From: Georgenia ruanii
GTDB taxonomy: Bacteria > Actinomycetota > Actinomycetes > Actinomycetales > Actinomycetaceae
Assembly (NCBI RefSeq): GCF_009193175.1
Contig: NZ_VUKE01000018.1
Span: forward strand, 34,768 to 98,767
DNA length: 64,000 bases
Direction of reading: 5' to 3'
Shown: one piece after another, positions 25,831 through 35,123 of the stretch
How positions within the stretch are numbered: position 1 is the stretch's first letter
How the letters are laid out: every line of letters begins with the position of its first letter
The notes under the pieces: generated by a model
What the model was told of the DNA's origin: nothing
Database searches by the model: none
What the model saw: only the letters and a program-made list of their open reading frames with translations
Program-made: the position numbers and the translations under genes

Positions 25831-26769
25831 GGCGCGCACCTCGATGAGGTTGTTCCACGGGTCGTCGACCCGCAGCACCGCGCCGTCGTGACGCACCGCC
25901 ACGCCCTGCTCACCCATCCGTGCCGAGAGGGCGTTCACCTGCTCGGTGGTGGGCAGGACGATGTCCACCGTGCCGAGCCCGAGGGCCGGCACGCGCGGGC
26001 CGGCGCCCGCGCTGTTCCAGGTGTTCATGGCCATGTGGTGGTGGTAGCCGCCGGCCGAGACGAACAGCGCCTGGTTGCCCAGGCTCGTGGTCTCCTCGAA
26101 GCCGAGCTTGCGCACGTAGAAGTCACGGGCCGTGGGCACGTCGCCGACCTGCAGGTGCACGTGCCCGACGACCGCGCCCGCCAGGCCGGAGGCCGGGGAG
26201 GTCGGGATGGTGGGCTCGGCCGTCGCGATGAGCTCGCGCGCGGCGTCGGTGAGGTGCTGGGCGAGGAACCGGTTCGGGTCGAGCCAGTTCGTCCCCATCT
26301 TCACGCGGCCGTTGGTCCACTCCCAGGTCTCCCGGGGCCGGTCGGCGTACAGCTCCAGGCCGTTGCCCTCGGGGTCGGTGAAGTAGAAGGCCTCGGAGAC
26401 GTCGTGGTCGCCGGCGCCGGCGAAGGTACCCGGGGCGCGCACGGCGACGGAGGCGAGGGCGGCGGCCAGGGCGGACTGGTCCTCGAACAGGATCGCGGTG
26501 TGGAACAGGCCGGCGCTGCGGGGCGAGCCCGCCGGCAGCGAGGGGTCGTGGCGCAGCACGAGCAAGGGCACGCCGTGGCGGCCGAGGGTGACCTCGTTGC
26601 CCTCCGCGGCCAGGACGGTCAGCATGACGGCGTCGCGGTAGTACCGGGTCATGAGGTCGAGGTCGCCGACCAGGAGCGTGACCGCCCCCATGGCGGTGTC
26701 GGCGGGCAGCAGGTCGTCGGCCGGCCCGGAGACCGCGGCAGTGGGCTGGAGGTTGGGGATCTGGGTCAT
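25822..26769 (-). CDS. Two-module VOC (extradiol dioxygenase-like) protein
   Basis: A 315-residue protein with two glyoxalase/dioxygenase (VOC) modules of about 130 residues. The C-terminal module has VGHVHLQVGDV, YHHHMAMNTW and NLIEVRA, giving the His-His-Glu metal triad of catechol-2,3-dioxygenase-like enzymes. In the N-terminal module the first histidine is replaced (MGAVTLLVGDL), so only the second half is likely catalytic. ATG 26769 follows GAGGAGCA. CatE/MhqO-type proteins in Firmicutes are induced by quinones through MarR regulators. A matching inverted repeat lies 25 bases upstream here. The substrate is unknown. Confidence 0.83.
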   Translation of the reverse strand: MTQIPNLQPTAAVSGPADDLLPADTAMGAVTLLVGDLDLMTRYYRDAVMLTVLAAEGNEVTLGRHGVPLLVLRHDPSLPAGSPRSAGLFHTAILFEDQSALAAALASVAVRAPGTFAGAGDHDVSEAFYFTDPEGNGLELYADRPRETWEWTNGRVKMGTNWLDPNRFLAQHLTDAARELIATAEPTIPTSPASGLAGAVVGHVHLQVGDVPTARDFYVRKLGFEETTSLGNQALFVSAGGYHHHMAMNTWNSAGAGPRVPALGLGTVDIVLPTTEQVNALSARMGEQGVAVRHDGAVLRVDDPWNNLIEVRAAA

Positions 26770-26793
26770 GGCTGCTCCTCGGGGACGGCGATT

Positions 26794-26809
26794 ACTTGAC
26801 GCTTCAACT
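26794..26809 (-). promoter_or_regulatory. MarR-like inverted repeat before the VOC gene
   Basis: ACTTGA, four bases, TCAACT is an inverted repeat with a single mismatch, 25 bases before the VOC start. The AGTTGA/TCAACT half-sites resemble operators of MarR-type sensors. No regulator gene is adjacent. Confidence 0.4.
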
Positions 26810-27031
26810 TGCTCCGTCGTCAGAGTATTCCGACTGGGACCCAACGGTCCACGCGTTGCGGGGTGAGCCGCGTCTCCTCCGCCGCCTCCCTCACGCTCGC
26901 CCGGGGCGCGCGCCGCGGCGCGCCTGTAGCGACACCCTTCGCCGTCCGCCGTCCATCGGGCCGGCCCCCCCCGCCGTCCGGCACTCATCGGCAGCGACAC
27001 CCCTGGCCGTCGTGCGGTCTCCGACAACAGC
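26810..27031. other. Intergenic stretch without a recognised gene
   Basis: Between the VOC operator and the tRNA terminator I see no gene, RNA or repeat that I can support. Part of it must hold the VOC gene promoter, for which I could not fix hexamers. Confidence 0.5.
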
Positions 27032-27068
27032 AGAAGGCCCGCTCATCGGAATGATGAGCGGGCTTTCT
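27032..27068 (-). terminator. Terminator after the initiator tRNA gene
   Basis: A 16-bp stem (11 perfect pairs GCCCGCTCATC/GATGAGCGGGC extended by five more with one G-U) encloses a five-base loop. It starts 13 bases past the tRNA 3' end on the tRNA strand and has pyrimidine-rich flanks on both sides. Confidence 0.8.
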
Positions 27069-27081
27069 GGTCAACTACCAC

Positions 27082-27158
27082 TGGTAGCGGGGGCAGGATT
27101 TGAACCTGCGACCTCCGGGTTATGAGCCCGGCGAGCTACCGAGCTGCTCCACCCCGCG
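27082..27158 (-). tRNA. Initiator tRNA-fMet (CAT anticodon)
   Basis: The 77-base cloverleaf has stem CGCGGGG, anticodon loop CTCATAA, T-arm GCAGG-TTCAAAT-CCTGC and an encoded CCA end. Three consecutive G-C pairs in the anticodon stem (GGG/CCC) and a mispaired position 1-72 (C opposite T) identify it as the initiator rather than elongator tRNA-Met. In E. coli the mismatch is C-A; here it is C-U. Confidence 0.95.
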
Positions 27159-27169
27159 TCGGCCTGAAC

Positions 27170-27199
27170 AGGTTACGTCGCGGTGACGTCCTGGGGCAA
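27170..27199 (-). promoter_or_regulatory. Promoter of the initiator tRNA gene
   Basis: On the minus strand TTGCCC (27199-27194) and TAACCT (27175-27170) are separated by 18 bases, and the -10 ends 11 bases before the mature tRNA 5' end. This is a good match to a housekeeping sigma promoter. Confidence 0.6.
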
Positions 27200-27284
27200 A
27201 TCGCGTGACGTGCCATCGCTCACACAGGGGCAGGCGCCGTACGGTCACGGCACTGGCAGGCAGGGAGGCGTCGGAGGAGGCCGG

Positions 27285-27941
27285 ATGGGCACCAGCTGGC
27301 GCGCTCGACCGGCCGGCCCCGTAGTCCTGGCCGCCGTGACCGCGGCTCTTCTCGCGGGCTCCGGCGGGTCGGGTGTGAATCCTGCGCCGCCGCTGGAGGC
27401 CCGAGTGGTGGCCGAGGTGGCGCGTGGCGGTCCCGACTGCCTCGCCAGGGAAGTCCTGCTCGAGCTCGTCGGCGTGGAGCCGGCGGGGTCCGCACCCGCG
27501 GCATCACGTTCCGGCGCAGTGCCGGAGGGGTTCGAGCCGGTTCAGGTGGTCCTGTGCCGACCAGGTCCGCTGTCCCCGGTCGAGCCGGAGCCCCGCGTGG
27601 TCGTCCCCACCGTTCCTGCGTTTCCCAGCGCGCCCGCGGCCGACGCATCTCACGACCGTAGGCCCACGACTGCGACGGTGGAGCAGGTGACGCTTGCCGG
27701 TGACATCTCGCCCCTGCTGACCGCCCTCGCACGGCCGTCCGACGCCGAGGACGGCCGCCCGTGCCCGGCGGTGTGGCAGTCGAAGCCGCAGATCTATCTG
27801 GTCGACGCCGGCGGCGGCGCCGTCCGGCCGCGCTGGCCCGTCACTGCCTGCGGGTTCCTGCGGCAGGGCGCCGCGGATGCGCTCGCACAGCTCGAGGAGG
27901 TCAGTTCCGTCGACCTGACCGCCGAGATCGACCTGTGTTGA
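27285..27941 (+). CDS. Secreted protein with degenerate lipobox
   Basis: A 218-residue protein starting at ATG 27285, with GGAGGAGG upstream. The N-terminus is a signal peptide whose end reads TAALLAGSGGSG, where homologous signals normally read LAGCGGSG; serine replaces the lipidated cysteine. The rest has four scattered cysteines (CLAREVLLEL, VVLCRPGPL, RPCPAVW, TACGFLRQG) and the C-terminal pair ending in CysStop, suggesting disulfides outside the cell. I recognise no domain. It lies between the initiator tRNA and the UPF0182 gene and is convergent with the latter. Confidence 0.65.
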   Translation: MGTSWRARPAGPVVLAAVTAALLAGSGGSGVNPAPPLEARVVAEVARGGPDCLAREVLLELVGVEPAGSAPAASRSGAVPEGFEPVQVVLCRPGPLSPVEPEPRVVVPTVPAFPSAPAADASHDRRPTTATVEQVTLAGDISPLLTALARPSDAEDGRPCPAVWQSKPQIYLVDAGGGAVRPRWPVTACGFLRQGAADALAQLEEVSSVDLTAEIDLC

Positions 27942-28020
27942 GGGGCAGCGGGCCGGTCCACCCGGGATCGGCCGACGGCGGCCAGCGCCACGTGCCTGGC
28001 GTGGCAGCTGTCCGGGGACG

Positions 28021-28057
28021 CACCGAGGGGCCGTCCGCATGGGACGACCCCTCGGTG
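28021..28057. terminator. Bidirectional hairpin between convergent genes
   Basis: CACCGAGGGG and CCCCTCGGTG form a perfect 10-bp outer stem; inside, GTCC and GGAC add four pairs beyond a small internal loop. It lies between the secreted-protein gene and the UPF0182 gene, both pointing at it. Confidence 0.7.
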
Positions 28058-28100
28058 GTCACGGCCGGGCGGAACCGCCTCAGCGGACCGCCGTCAGCCC

Positions 28101-31100
28101 CTAGCCGGCGGCCGCCGGCGTCGGCGTCGCCGAGGGCGCGGGGGCAGGCGCCTTGCCGCCGGTGGCCGCGGCGATCTCCTGCTCGGCGGCCAGGGCGTCG
28201 GAGACGGCCTTGCTCAGCCGGCTCTGCGCGTCGCCGTAGGCGCCCCAGTTGCCCTGGGACAGCGCCGTGTTGCTGTCCGCGAGCGCCTTCTGCGCGTCGG
28301 AGAGGGCCTGGTTGAGCCTCGCCTGGGCGTCCGCCGGCACATTGGTGCCCGGCTGCTGCCCCTGCCCCTGCCCCTGTCCCGGCGGGGCCGCGGGCTGTTG
28401 GCCGGCGTCGCCGGCCGCGGCGCCCGAGTTGCCGCCGAAGACCTGGTTGAGCGCCTCGTCCAGGGTGGAGGCGAAGCCGATCTCGTCACCGAAGGCCACG
28501 AGCACACGCTGCAGCAGCGGGTAGGACGTGCCCGCCGCGGACTGCACGTAGACGGGCTGGACGTAGAGCAGGCCGCCGCCGACAGGCAGCGTCAGCAGGT
28601 TGCCGAATCTCACGTCCGACCCACCCTGGCGCAGCAGGTTGAGCTCCGTGGAGACGGTCGGGTTGGAGTTGAAGTTGTTCTGCACCTGGCCCGGGCCGGG
28701 CACGGTGACGGTGCTGGGCAGCTCGAGCAGCCGCAGCTTGCCGTAGCCCTCGCGCACCTTGCCCGGGTCGTTGCCGGTCTCGGAGTCCACGGCGAGGAAC
28801 CCGGTGAGGATGTTGCGCTCCGTCTGACCGCCGGGGATGTAGCTCGACGTGAGCGAGAACTGTGCGGAGTCCTGCCCGGGCATCTGCATCGTCAGGTAGA
28901 ACGGCGGCTGCGGAACGTTGTTGACGTTCGGGTCCTTGGGGATGTTCCAGAAGTTGGAGCCCGAGTAGAACGAAGCCGCGTCCGTCACGTGGTAGGAGGC
29001 GAGCAGCTGACGCTGGACCTTGAAGAGGTCCTCGGGGTAGCGCAGGTGCGCCATGAGGTCGCCGCTGATGTCGCTCATCGGCTTGATCTCGTTGGGGAAG
29101 ATGTGCTTCCAGGTGTTGAGGACCGGGTCGTTGTTGTCCCACTGGTACAGCGTCACCGTGCCGTCGAAGGCGTTGACCACGGCCTTGACCGAGTTGCGGA
29201 TGTAGTTCACCTGCTCGGGTGCCACACCCGCCGGCGCGGGCGCCCCGGTCGCGTTGGTCAGCGAGTCGGTGGTCGCCTCCTGGAGCGACTCGCGGGCGGA
29301 GTACGGGTAGTCGTTCGTGGTGGTGTAGCCGTCGACGATCCAGACCAGCTGCTTGGGCGTGTTCGGGTTGCCGTCCGTGTCCACGACGGCCGGGTAGGCG
29401 CGCTGGTCGAGCGTGAGGAACGGCGCCACCTTGGCGACCCGGTCGAGCGGCTCGCGGTCGAAGAGAATCTGGGAGTCGCTCGTCACGCGGTCGGAGAAGA
29501 GGATCTGCATGTCGCCGAACTTCAGCGCGTAGAGCAGCTTGTTGAAGAAGTTGCCCACCGAGGGTCCGCCGTTGCCGGTGTAGGTGTTGTTGACCTGCCC
29601 GTTGGGGGCGGAGTCGTCCGGGTAGTCGAGCTCCCAGGGCTTGGTTCCCTCCGGCGCGCCGACGATGGAGTACTCGGGGCTGTTCTCGCCGAAGTAGACC
29701 CGGGGCTCGTAGCTGCCCAGCTCGCCGGTGCTGGGGATGCCCTGCTCGAAGAAGGCCGGGCGCCCGTCGGTGGAGACCTTGTTGCCGTAGGCGGCGACGA
29801 CGCCGTAGCCGTGGGTGTAGACCGTGTGGTCGTTGACCCAGGTGCGCTGGTTCTGGCCCAGGCCGTCCTGGTTGAGCTCGCGCACCGCCACGACGGTGTC
29901 TTGGCTCTGCCCGTTGATCTGGTAGCGGTCGACGGCGAGGGTCTCGTTGAAGCCGTAGTACTGGCGGTTCTGCTGGAGCTGGTTGAACGTCGGCGAGACG
30001 ATGTTCGGGTCGAGCAGGCGGATCGAGGCGGTGGACTGGCTGTCGTGGCGCAGCTGCCCGGCCTCGGCCTGGGTGGTGGCCGAGTAGGTCTGCACCTCCA
30101 CGTCCTTCAGCCCGTAGGCCGCCAGGGTGGCGTCGATGTTCCGTTGGATGTAGGGCTTCTCGACCTCCTGGGCGTTGGGGTCGACCTGGAAGCGCTGGAC
30201 GATCGCCGGGTAGGCGGAGCCGACGACGATCGCCGAGAGGATCATCAGGCCGATGCCGGCAACCGGCAGCCGCCAGGTGCCGCGGAAGGCGGTGACGACG
30301 AAGAGGATCGCCACGATCACCGCGATGCCAGCGAGGATCGCCTTGGCGGGCAGGGTGGCGTGCACGTCGGCGTAGGAGGCCCCGGCGAAGCGGCCGCCGT
30401 TGCCGACCAGCAGGGAGTACCGGTCCAGCCAGTAGCTCGCGGCGATGAGCAGCGAGAAGATCGCGGCCAGCACCGCGAGGTGCACGCGGGCCGCCGGCGT
30501 GATCTTCTGCTGGCGCGGCGCCAGCGAGATGCCGCCGTAGAGGTAGTGGGTGATGACTGCCGCCGCGGCCGCGATGAACACGACCGTCATGAGGAAGGAG
30601 ACGAGCGAACGCACCACGGGCAGCGTGAAGACGAAGAAGGCGATGTCGAGCCCGAACTGCGGATCCTTGGTGCCGAACGGCACATGGTTGATCCAGGTGA
30701 GGACCGGGCGCCACTGGCTGGCCAGGCTCGCGCCGGCGAAGAGGCCCAGGACGATCGGGGCTCCGATCATCACCAGCTTCCGCAGCGGCTCCACACTCTC
30801 CCGATACCGGTCGAGGTTGCGCTCCTCCGGTGTCGTCGGCGGGTAGATCTCGCGGCGCGAGTACGCCAGGTGCAGGTTGAGCAGCACCGCGCCGCCCATG
30901 ACGACGAAGCCCAGGACGAAGAGGACCAGGCGGGTGACCCACTCGGTGACGAGGACCCTGGTGAAGCCGAGCTGCTGGAACCACTGCACCTCCGTCCACA
31001 CCTGAGCCATCGCCATGATGATGGCGGCCAGGACGGCGAGGACCACGATGGTGGGGACGAGCGCCCCGCGGCGGTGCTCCCTTCTCGGGCCGGGCGGACG

Positions 31101-31121
31101 GGGGACGGATGCGGTCGTCAC
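28101..31121 (-). CDS. UPF0182 family large membrane protein
   Basis: A 1006-residue protein of the UPF0182 family (M. tuberculosis Rv3193c). Seven hydrophobic helices lie in the first ~330 residues (from VPTIVVLAVLAAIIMAMAQ to LMILSAIVVGSAYP). A long extracytoplasmic domain follows with family motifs such as YIQRNIDATLAAYGL, RTWVNDHTVYTHGYG and RYPEDLFKVQRQLLASYH. The C-terminal ~120 residues are Gln/Pro/Ala-rich. GTG 31121 has GAGG nine bases upstream and starts the homologous region; the frame is open for 53 more codons. The function is unknown. Confidence 0.9.
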   Translation of the reverse strand: MTTASVPRPPGPRREHRRGALVPTIVVLAVLAAIIMAMAQVWTEVQWFQQLGFTRVLVTEWVTRLVLFVLGFVVMGGAVLLNLHLAYSRREIYPPTTPEERNLDRYRESVEPLRKLVMIGAPIVLGLFAGASLASQWRPVLTWINHVPFGTKDPQFGLDIAFFVFTLPVVRSLVSFLMTVVFIAAAAAVITHYLYGGISLAPRQQKITPAARVHLAVLAAIFSLLIAASYWLDRYSLLVGNGGRFAGASYADVHATLPAKAILAGIAVIVAILFVVTAFRGTWRLPVAGIGLMILSAIVVGSAYPAIVQRFQVDPNAQEVEKPYIQRNIDATLAAYGLKDVEVQTYSATTQAEAGQLRHDSQSTASIRLLDPNIVSPTFNQLQQNRQYYGFNETLAVDRYQINGQSQDTVVAVRELNQDGLGQNQRTWVNDHTVYTHGYGVVAAYGNKVSTDGRPAFFEQGIPSTGELGSYEPRVYFGENSPEYSIVGAPEGTKPWELDYPDDSAPNGQVNNTYTGNGGPSVGNFFNKLLYALKFGDMQILFSDRVTSDSQILFDREPLDRVAKVAPFLTLDQRAYPAVVDTDGNPNTPKQLVWIVDGYTTTNDYPYSARESLQEATTDSLTNATGAPAPAGVAPEQVNYIRNSVKAVVNAFDGTVTLYQWDNNDPVLNTWKHIFPNEIKPMSDISGDLMAHLRYPEDLFKVQRQLLASYHVTDAASFYSGSNFWNIPKDPNVNNVPQPPFYLTMQMPGQDSAQFSLTSSYIPGGQTERNILTGFLAVDSETGNDPGKVREGYGKLRLLELPSTVTVPGPGQVQNNFNSNPTVSTELNLLRQGGSDVRFGNLLTLPVGGGLLYVQPVYVQSAAGTSYPLLQRVLVAFGDEIGFASTLDEALNQVFGGNSGAAAGDAGQQPAAPPGQGQGQGQQPGTNVPADAQARLNQALSDAQKALADSNTALSQGNWGAYGDAQSRLSKAVSDALAAEQEIAAATGGKAPAPAPSATPTPAAAG

Positions 31122-31291
31122 GGAGCAGCACCTCAGGTCGGTCGAGCGGGAACAACGATGTCGGGACGAGACGCGGACTGGCAGGCCCCGAGGCGGGCGA
31201 ACACGCCCTCTTCGTGCAACGTCCGGTCCCGGGACAAGGTTCCCACACGCCGCACCCGCCCCGGCAGGGTGCACGGTCATCTACCCTGACG

Positions 31292-31379
31292 CCGGCTCCC
31301 GGGTGGCGGTGCACCGGCTCACGGGTGGTCGTGCGCCGGCTCGCAGATGGCCGTGCGCCGGCTCGCGGGTCACCGTGCG
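31292..31379. repeat. 22-bp tandem repeat upstream of the PPA1309 gene
   Basis: Four consecutive 22-bp units of the type CCGGCTCNCGGGTGGCCGTG plus two bases fill 31292-31379 exactly and stop 13 bases before the next start codon. The units differ at two to six positions. Confidence 0.85.
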
Positions 31380-31392
31380 CCATCATGAGGTC

Positions 31393-31953
31393 ATGAGCGA
31401 GCAGCCGGCGACGTCCCCCACCCCCCGCGTCCATGCCCTGCGCTCGGCGGTGCTCGACGTCGAACGCCACGTGGCCTCGCTGGGGTGGGACGGCCCGGTG
31501 TTCGTCTTCGCGCTGGTGCGCACCGCCGACGCGCTGGCCCGGACGCCCGGGCTGGCGGCGGAGCTGCCCGCCGAGTCTCTCCGCCTGGCGGCCGAGGACC
31601 CCGAGCACCTCACCAGCGTCCAGCAGGAGGGCCTGCCCGATGCCGACACCCTCGAGGAGCTGCTCGGGCACCTGTCCTGGCCCGACGCCGTCGACGGCGC
31701 GGCCGTCGTCGTCGAGCGGATGGTCGTGCCGCCCGAGGCCGAGTCGGGGATGCCGGCGGACCCGCAGGCCGCGGTCGACTACCTCATGAACCACCCCGAC
31801 CGCGAGGACGTCCGCATGGCCGCGGGGGTGCTGCGCACCGGCGAGTCCTGGTGCGCCCTGCGGACCCGCAGCCACGACGCCGACGACGCCGTCGCCGGCT
31901 CGCCCGACGCCGTGCCCGGGCTGGTCGAGGCCCTGCGGGCGACGTTCGCCTGA
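31393..31953 (+). CDS. PPA1309 family protein
   Basis: A 186-residue cytosolic protein matching the actinobacterial PPA1309 family: RVHALRSAVLDVERHVASLG at the N-terminus, WDGPVFVFALVRTADAL, a PEHLTSVQQEGLP turn, and the C-terminal GESWCALRTRSHDAD. Its function is unknown. The gene order UPF0182, PPA1309, PDZ-Lon protease is common in this phylum. ATG 31393 is used. Its ribosome-binding region follows directly after the 22-bp tandem repeats. Confidence 0.82.
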   Translation: MSEQPATSPTPRVHALRSAVLDVERHVASLGWDGPVFVFALVRTADALARTPGLAAELPAESLRLAAEDPEHLTSVQQEGLPDADTLEELLGHLSWPDAVDGAAVVVERMVVPPEAESGMPADPQAAVDYLMNHPDREDVRMAAGVLRTGESWCALRTRSHDADDAVAGSPDAVPGLVEALRATFA

Positions 31954-31966
31954 GCGCCGGCGCCGG

Positions 31967-33196
31967 TCAGCCCGCGCAGGTCGGCAGGCTCGCGCCGTCG
32001 CCCGCCCCGATCTCCTCGACCGCCTTGTGAGCCTCGGCGAGGGTCGCCACGGACACGACGTGGAGGCCGTCGGGCACGTGGCCGCGGACCTCGCCGCAGT
32101 TGGCGCGCGGGGCGAGGAACCACTCCGCGCCGTCGCGGCGAGCCGCGACGAGCTTCTGCTGGATACCGCCGATGGCGCCGACCTCGCCGGCGAGGTTCAT
32201 GGTGCCGGTGCCGGCGATGTCCTTCCCGCCGGTCATCTCCCCGGGCGTGAGGACGTCGATGATCCCCAGGGCGAACATCGTCCCGGCGCTGGGCCCGCCG
32301 ATCTTGTCGATGTCGAAATGGACGTCGATGGGCAGCTGGACGTCGGGCTTGAGGACGACGCCGAGGATGCTGCCCTCGTGCGGCGCCGCCCCGTCCGCGG
32401 TGGACCGGTCCACCGGTAGCGCCATCGTCGGGACGTCGACGGTGCGGGCCTGCCCGTCGCGGCGGATGCCGACGGCGACGGTGGTGCCCGGCGCCGTGGC
32501 GGCGAGCACGTGGGCGAGGTCGGAGAAGGTCTGCACGTCGGTGCGCGGGCCCCCGGCGGGCTGGATGGAGGTGATGACGTCGCCGGCGAGGAGAATGCCC
32601 TGGGCGCCGGAGCCCTTGGCGGCCTCCTGGACGGTGAGCACCATCGGCACCTTGTGCCCGAGCTCCTCGAGCGCGGCGACCGTGGCGTTCGTCTGGGAGG
32701 AGGTCATCTGGGCGCCGGCCTGCTCGTCGACGGACTGGCGGGTGCTGCCCGCGGGGAAGAGGGCCTCGCGCGGCAGGACGACCTCGTCGCTCGAGAGCCA
32801 GCCGGCCACGACGTCGGCCGCGGTCACCGGGTAGCCCGGGCCGCCCGAGACCGACACCGTGGTCAGCCGCAGCTCGCCGCTGGTCGGGTAGGTGGGCGCG
32901 CCGTCGACGGTGATCAGCGGCTTGCCGTCGACCTCGGAGAGGGTGTTCACGGTGGGGCCGGGTCGCTCGATCGCGTACGGCAGCGGGACGACGACGGCGA
33001 CCAGGATCAGCACCGCGAGGAGCGCACCGGCCACGACCAGGGTGACCGACCGGCGGGAGACCAGCGGGGCGTCCTCCACGCTCTCCGGGGCCGGCCCCAC
33101 TCCGTGCGGGGTGGCACCGCCCGCCGGGAGGATGTCGGGCCCGCGCCGGTCGGCGGTGCGGCGGCCGGGAAGAATCACCGGCTCATCATGCCGCAC
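31967..33196 (-). CDS. Membrane-anchored PDZ/Lon-type serine protease (YlbL family)
   Basis: A 409-residue protein homologous to M. tuberculosis Rv3194c and Bacillus YlbL. One transmembrane helix (about 47-70, VTLVVAGALLAVLILVAVVV) is followed by a conserved YAIERPGPTVNTL, a PDZ domain (about 200-270, GSGAQGILLAGDVITSI) and a C-terminal Lon (S16) proteolytic domain with the catalytic serine in GGPSAGTMFALGI and the lysine in GGIQQKLVAARR. The active domain faces outside. GTG 33196 is chosen as start; a second GTG lies at 33178. It converges on the PPA1309 gene with 13 bases between. Confidence 0.88.
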   Translation of the reverse strand: MRHDEPVILPGRRTADRRGPDILPAGGATPHGVGPAPESVEDAPLVSRRSVTLVVAGALLAVLILVAVVVPLPYAIERPGPTVNTLSEVDGKPLITVDGAPTYPTSGELRLTTVSVSGGPGYPVTAADVVAGWLSSDEVVLPREALFPAGSTRQSVDEQAGAQMTSSQTNATVAALEELGHKVPMVLTVQEAAKGSGAQGILLAGDVITSIQPAGGPRTDVQTFSDLAHVLAATAPGTTVAVGIRRDGQARTVDVPTMALPVDRSTADGAAPHEGSILGVVLKPDVQLPIDVHFDIDKIGGPSAGTMFALGIIDVLTPGEMTGGKDIAGTGTMNLAGEVGAIGGIQQKLVAARRDGAEWFLAPRANCGEVRGHVPDGLHVVSVATLAEAHKAVEEIGAGDGASLPTCAG

Positions 33197-33389
33197 CCGC
33201 CTGGACGTCTCCTGGACGCAGACCGTCGCCGTCCGGGGTGAGGGTCCGGGCGCCGGCCGGTGCGGCCGTGGACCACACCGGCCGCCGTCGTGCGCCGTGA
33301 GCGAACCGGCGCCGCCACGACGCCCCCTGCCCTGCCCGGCGTCACCGCCGCCGGTTACCGTGGTGGTCCACGACCGGAGGAGCACTCTC

Positions 33390-34898
33390 ATGAGCCAGGA
33401 CCCCACCCGCCCGGGCGGCGGCGAGCCCGACAGCTGGGAGGAGCTGTTGCGCTCGATGATGGGACCCGAGGCGGCCGAGGAGGCCATGCGCGCGATGCGC
33501 GCGAGCGGCCTCGACCCCGAGGCGATGTCGCGCGCCGCGGGACTGCCCACCGACCGCAACCAGCTGATGATGATGCTCAACCAGATGCAGCAGCTGCTCG
33601 CCTCCGGTGGCGGCGGCCCGGTCAACTGGAACCTTGCGCAGAACCTGGCCCGGCAGACGGCGCACGCCGGCGGCGACCCCGCCGTGACCGCGGCGCAGGC
33701 CGAGCAGGTCCGCTCCGCCCTGACCGTGGCGGACCTGTGGCTGGACACGGCCACGGAGCTGGCCCCGGCCGGCGGGCGTCACGAGGCGTGGAGCCGGGCG
33801 GACTGGGTCGAGCAGACCCTGCCCACCTGGAAGCGGCTGTCCGAGCCGGTGGCCGCGTCCGTGGCGCAGGCGCTGGTGGACACCATCTCCGCCCAGAGCG
33901 AGCAGATGCCCCCGGAGATCCGGGCGATGGCCGAGCAGATGGGCGCGGCGCAGGGCATGCTCCGCCAGCTGGGCGGGGCGGTCTTCGGCATGCAGGTGGG
34001 CCAGGCGGTGGGCACGCTCGCCCGGGAGGCCTTCGGCCCCGCCGACACCGGGCTGCCTCTCGTCGAGACGCCGACCTCCGCGCTCGTGCCGGCGAACGTC
34101 GCCGAGTTCAGCGAGGGCCTGGACGCCTCCGCCGAGGAGGTGCGGCTCTTCCTCGCCGTGCGCGAGGTGGCGCACGCCCGGCTGTTCGCCCACGTGCCGT
34201 GGTTGCGGGCGCATCTGCTCGGGATCGTCGAGTCCTACGCGCGCGAGATCACCATCGACACCGAGGCGATGGAGGAGGCGGTCCGCAGCATCGACCCCAC
34301 CGACCCCGAGCAGCTGCGCGAGGCCTTCTCCGGTGGCGTCTTCGCCCTCGAGCAGTCCCCCGCCCAGAAGAGCGCCCTGGTGCGCCTGGAGACGGCGCTG
34401 GCGCTGGTGGAGGGCTGGGTGGAGGAGGTCACCGCCCAGGCGGTCGCCCCGCACCTGCCCCACGCGGTGCCGCTGCGCGAGATGCTGCGCCGCCGCCGGG
34501 CCACCGGCGGCCCGGCCGAGCAGACCTTCGCCGCGCTCGTCGGCCTGGAGCTGCGGCCGCGGCGGCTGCGCGAGGCGGCCACGCTGTGGGCGCGGCTCGG
34601 CGCGGCCCGCGGCATCGCCGACCGGGACCGGCTGTGGTCGCATCCGGATCTCATGCCCACGCCGGAGGAGCTGGACAACCCGGAGGGCTTCGTCGCCGGC
34701 CGCCAGGCCGCCCGCGCCGCCGAGCAGGACGTCGACGCGGCCCTGGCCGCGCTGCTCGCGGGCACCCTGCCCCAGGGCGGCGAGCCCGGGACGGACACCC
34801 CCGACGAGCGGCCGCCCGGGGCTCCCGGTGCCGAGGGAGACGGCGGCGACGCCGGCCCGGCCGAGTCCGACCGCCCGGGCGGGCCCGCTCCCGCGTAG
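33390..34898 (+). CDS. Putative zinc-dependent metalloprotease (DUF2342)
   Basis: A 502-residue protein of the family represented by M. tuberculosis Rv3195. The core region contains the conserved VREVAHARLFAHVPWLR motif, an ExxH-type helix annotated as zinc-binding although it lacks the canonical HExxH. The N-terminus is Met-rich (LMMMLNQMQQLL), and the last 50 residues are a Pro/Gly/Asp tail. ATG 33390 follows GGAGGAG. Divergent placement from the YlbL-type protease is conserved in the phylum. Proteolytic activity has not been shown to my knowledge. Confidence 0.8.
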   Translation: MSQDPTRPGGGEPDSWEELLRSMMGPEAAEEAMRAMRASGLDPEAMSRAAGLPTDRNQLMMMLNQMQQLLASGGGGPVNWNLAQNLARQTAHAGGDPAVTAAQAEQVRSALTVADLWLDTATELAPAGGRHEAWSRADWVEQTLPTWKRLSEPVAASVAQALVDTISAQSEQMPPEIRAMAEQMGAAQGMLRQLGGAVFGMQVGQAVGTLAREAFGPADTGLPLVETPTSALVPANVAEFSEGLDASAEEVRLFLAVREVAHARLFAHVPWLRAHLLGIVESYAREITIDTEAMEEAVRSIDPTDPEQLREAFSGGVFALEQSPAQKSALVRLETALALVEGWVEEVTAQAVAPHLPHAVPLREMLRRRRATGGPAEQTFAALVGLELRPRRLREAATLWARLGAARGIADRDRLWSHPDLMPTPEELDNPEGFVAGRQAARAAEQDVDAALAALLAGTLPQGGEPGTDTPDERPPGAPGAEGDGGDAGPAESDRPGGPAPA

Positions 34899-35123
34899 CC
34901 CGACGGCGGGCCGGCCCGCTCCCGCGTAGCCCGGCGGCGCGGGCCCACCGCACACGCCGACCCACGCACGCGCACACCCCGGGACGACGACGGCGCCCAA
35001 CCGCCCACCCGACCCCGGGGTGCGCCGTGTCCACAGCGCCCCGCGCGCATCCCCCACGCGGTCGGCGCCCCGTGCCACGCTCGGCACGGGCCGGTCACCG
35101 GACCGGCGGGGAGGGGAGCTGCC

